From assembly GCF_002266285.1 (NCBI RefSeq), contig NZ_NPMS01000007.1, positions 124,001 to 188,000 of the forward strand: 64,000 nt of DNA. The letters are read 5' to 3'. A program made the translations under genes and the position numbers. Positions 62,536 through 64,000 of the stretch are shown here, piece by piece. The notes below the pieces were generated by a model. That model was not told where the DNA came from, did not search any database, and saw nothing but the letters and a program-made list of their open reading frames with translations. Position 1 is the stretch's first letter. The number at the start of each line of letters is the position of its first letter. Origin of the DNA: Virgibacillus indicus. Lineage in GTDB: Bacteria > Bacillota > Bacilli > Bacillales > Amphibacillaceae.

Positions 62536-64000
62536 TTGGACAAGAGAACAAGAGGAAGCAATCTATACAGATGGCAGTGATGTGCTTGTTGCTGCAGCTG
62601 CTGGTTCTGGGAAGACTGCTGTATTGGTTGAAAGAATTATTCAGAAGCTGCTTAAGAAAGATAACCCTGTTGATATCGATTCACTCCTGGTTGTTACATT
62701 TACAAATGCAGCCGCACAGGAAATGCGGAATCGTGTTGGTTTGGCACTTGAAAAGGCATTGGCTGAAGATCCGTCCTCTTTACATTTAAAGAAACAGCTG
62801 TCCCTGCTGCAGCGGGCGTCGATATCGACACTGCATTCCTTTTGTCTGGAAGTTGTAAAACAATATGCCTATTTACTGGATATTGATCCCAGCTTTAGGA
62901 TTGCAAATGATATGGAAGCAGATCTTATTAAGCAGGAAGTAATCGATGATTTATTTGAGGAGTGGTATGGGACAACCGGTGAGGAGCAAGAGCGTTTTTT
63001 CGCAGTGGTTGACCGATTTTCCAGTGACCGCAGCGATGTGGAAGTAGAAGACCTCGTACTTACGCTTTATACATTTGCCGTACAAAATCCATGGCCGGAT
63101 AATTGGCTGGATCAGCTGGCTGAAACGTATAATGTCGCTGAAGACTGGCAGGAAGAAGAGCTTGACTGGTTATCGATTATTAAAAGAGAGGTAAACAGTC
63201 AGTTTGAAGCAATTGAGCAGGAAATGACACTTGCATTAAACTTAACGAGGGAAAATGATGGTCCATACCATTATGCAGACACAATTGATTCTGACTTGTT
63301 AATGCTGAGGGAAGCACTTGCCCATCTTAATTCCTGGGATGACCTGCAATCCTATATATCCAGCAGTTCTTTTGCAAGACTTTCAGGCAAAAAAGCTGAT
63401 TGTGATGAGACAAAGAAAGACAGAGTAAAGGCATTGCGTGACAGCTATAAAAAACGCTGGGACACAATGAAGAAGGGGTGGTTTAGCCGGAATTTAACCA
63501 GTCATGTGGATGATATGCGCGAACTGGCCCCGATTATTAAGCAGTTAACGGAACTGGTTAAACTATTTAAAGCCAGATTTACGGAACAAAAACGCGAGAA
63601 AGCAATCGTTGATTTTTCCGACCTGGAGCATTATTGTCTAAAGCTCTTAGTAGATGAAACATCTGCAATGGATGAACCCGTTCCTTCAAAGGTTGCCAAT
63701 CAGTTTAAAGAGAAGTTCAGTGAATTGCTTGTCGATGAATATCAGGATACCAACCTCGTCCAGGAAACGATTTTAACATTAATCAGTGATCAGATTGGTC
63801 CTGGAAATATGTTCATGGTTGGTGACGTTAAACAAAGTATATACAGGTTCCGTCATGCTGAACCGTCGTTATTTATTCAAAAATATAAACGCTTTGCAAG
63901 CAAAGAACATCAGGCTAAGCGAATCGATCTTGCAAGTAATTTTCGGAGCAGGGAGCATGTGCTTATAGGAGCTAATTATATTTTCAGACAGATTCTTGAT
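62528..64000 (+). CDS. addA: AddA, helicase-nuclease subunit (partial, 3' end off window)
   Basis: 491 codons seen, no stop before the right edge. UvrD/Rep-type helicase: Walker A AAAGSGKTAVL near 24-34, motif Ia VVTFTNAAAQEMR, motif II LLVDEYQDTN near 400, motif III GDVKQSIYRFRHAEP near 437-451, motif IV-like region NFRSREHV. The C-terminal nuclease domain lies beyond the window. The start ATG 62528 overlaps the end of addB. Confidence 0.95.
   Translation, partial: MVNWTREQEEAIYTDGSDVLVAAAAGSGKTAVLVERIIQKLLKKDNPVDIDSLLVVTFTNAAAQEMRNRVGLALEKALAEDPSSLHLKKQLSLLQRASISTLHSFCLEVVKQYAYLLDIDPSFRIANDMEADLIKQEVIDDLFEEWYGTTGEEQERFFAVVDRFSSDRSDVEVEDLVLTLYTFAVQNPWPDNWLDQLAETYNVAEDWQEEELDWLSIIKREVNSQFEAIEQEMTLALNLTRENDGPYHYADTIDSDLLMLREALAHLNSWDDLQSYISSSSFARLSGKKADCDETKKDRVKALRDSYKKRWDTMKKGWFSRNLTSHVDDMRELAPIIKQLTELVKLFKARFTEQKREKAIVDFSDLEHYCLKLLVDETSAMDEPVPSKVANQFKEKFSELLVDEYQDTNLVQETILTLISDQIGPGNMFMVGDVKQSIYRFRHAEPSLFIQKYKRFASKEHQAKRIDLASNFRSREHVLIGANYIFRQILD

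Overview
This window is low-GC, spore-forming Firmicute DNA from the Bacillaceae. Gene content and order follow the Bacillus subtilis yheA/yhaR to addAB region: yhaQ, yhaP, yhaO, yhaN, yhaM, yhaL, prsA, yhaJ, yhaI, yhaH, trpP, hit, ecsAB, yhaA, hmoB, pbpF, hemEHY, yhfHI, lplJ, yhfL, comK, yhjD, yhjE, sipV, addB, addA. A spore SASP, YhaL and ComK agree with an endospore former that has competence genes. The inserted opuA glycine-betaine locus with its GbsR/OpcR-type regulators and an NhaC-type transporter suggest a halotolerant genus such as Virgibacillus, Oceanobacillus or Lentibacillus. The genus is inferred from gene content only.

Layout. 1-7.5 kb: an NhaC-family transporter behind a T-box leader whose specifier reads UAC (Tyr), divergent from azlCD; a CDF metal exporter; an IDEAL-domain protein; a chemotaxis receptor; a UMF1-type MFS protein; and a small, very basic protein. 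7.5-13.3 kb: a phospholipase C-like protein, fumC, a SASP, msmX with a PucR-type regulator, and yheA. 13.4-26.3 kb: the yha block, covering acyl-CoA metabolism, a Na+-type ABC exporter, the SbcCD-like YhaON pair behind a LexA-like box, a GbsR-like regulator, RNase YhaM and the foldase PrsA. 26.3-30.3 kb: the opuA operon and its divergent regulator. 30.4-37.7 kb: yhaH, trpP with a TRAP-binding leader, hit, ecsAB, the amidohydrolase yhaA and a ferritin. 37.8-43.5 kb: a PAP2 phosphatase, an MFS transporter, liaFSR, and a BdbC/thioredoxin disulfide pair. 43.7-50.2 kb: heme degradation (hmoB), pbpF and the coproporphyrin-dependent heme pathway hemEHY. 50.4-56.2 kb: pepF, the yhfH mini-gene, yhfI, lplJ, and the acyl-CoA ligase yhfL under FadR/CcpA-like sites. 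56.3-64 kb: comK overlapping antisense yhjD, yhjE, sipV and the AddAB helicase-nuclease, with addA cut by the window edge.

Most genes are ordinary core genes. The unexplained structure lies between genes. (i) Two direct copies of a 520-560 bp element, each with an array of seven 52-bp units, flank ecsAB-yhaA. (ii) Two intergenic clusters each hold about seven copies of a local 8-9 bp word in both orientations, spaced about 21 bp, and a third region has a 51-52 bp period. (iii) Two inverted copies of a roughly 190-bp foldable repeat lie 42 kb apart, one inside the nhaC leader. (iv) A roughly 145-bp MITE-like element supplies the last codons and the stop of bdbC. No prophage, CRISPR-cas, transposase, rRNA or tRNA gene was seen.
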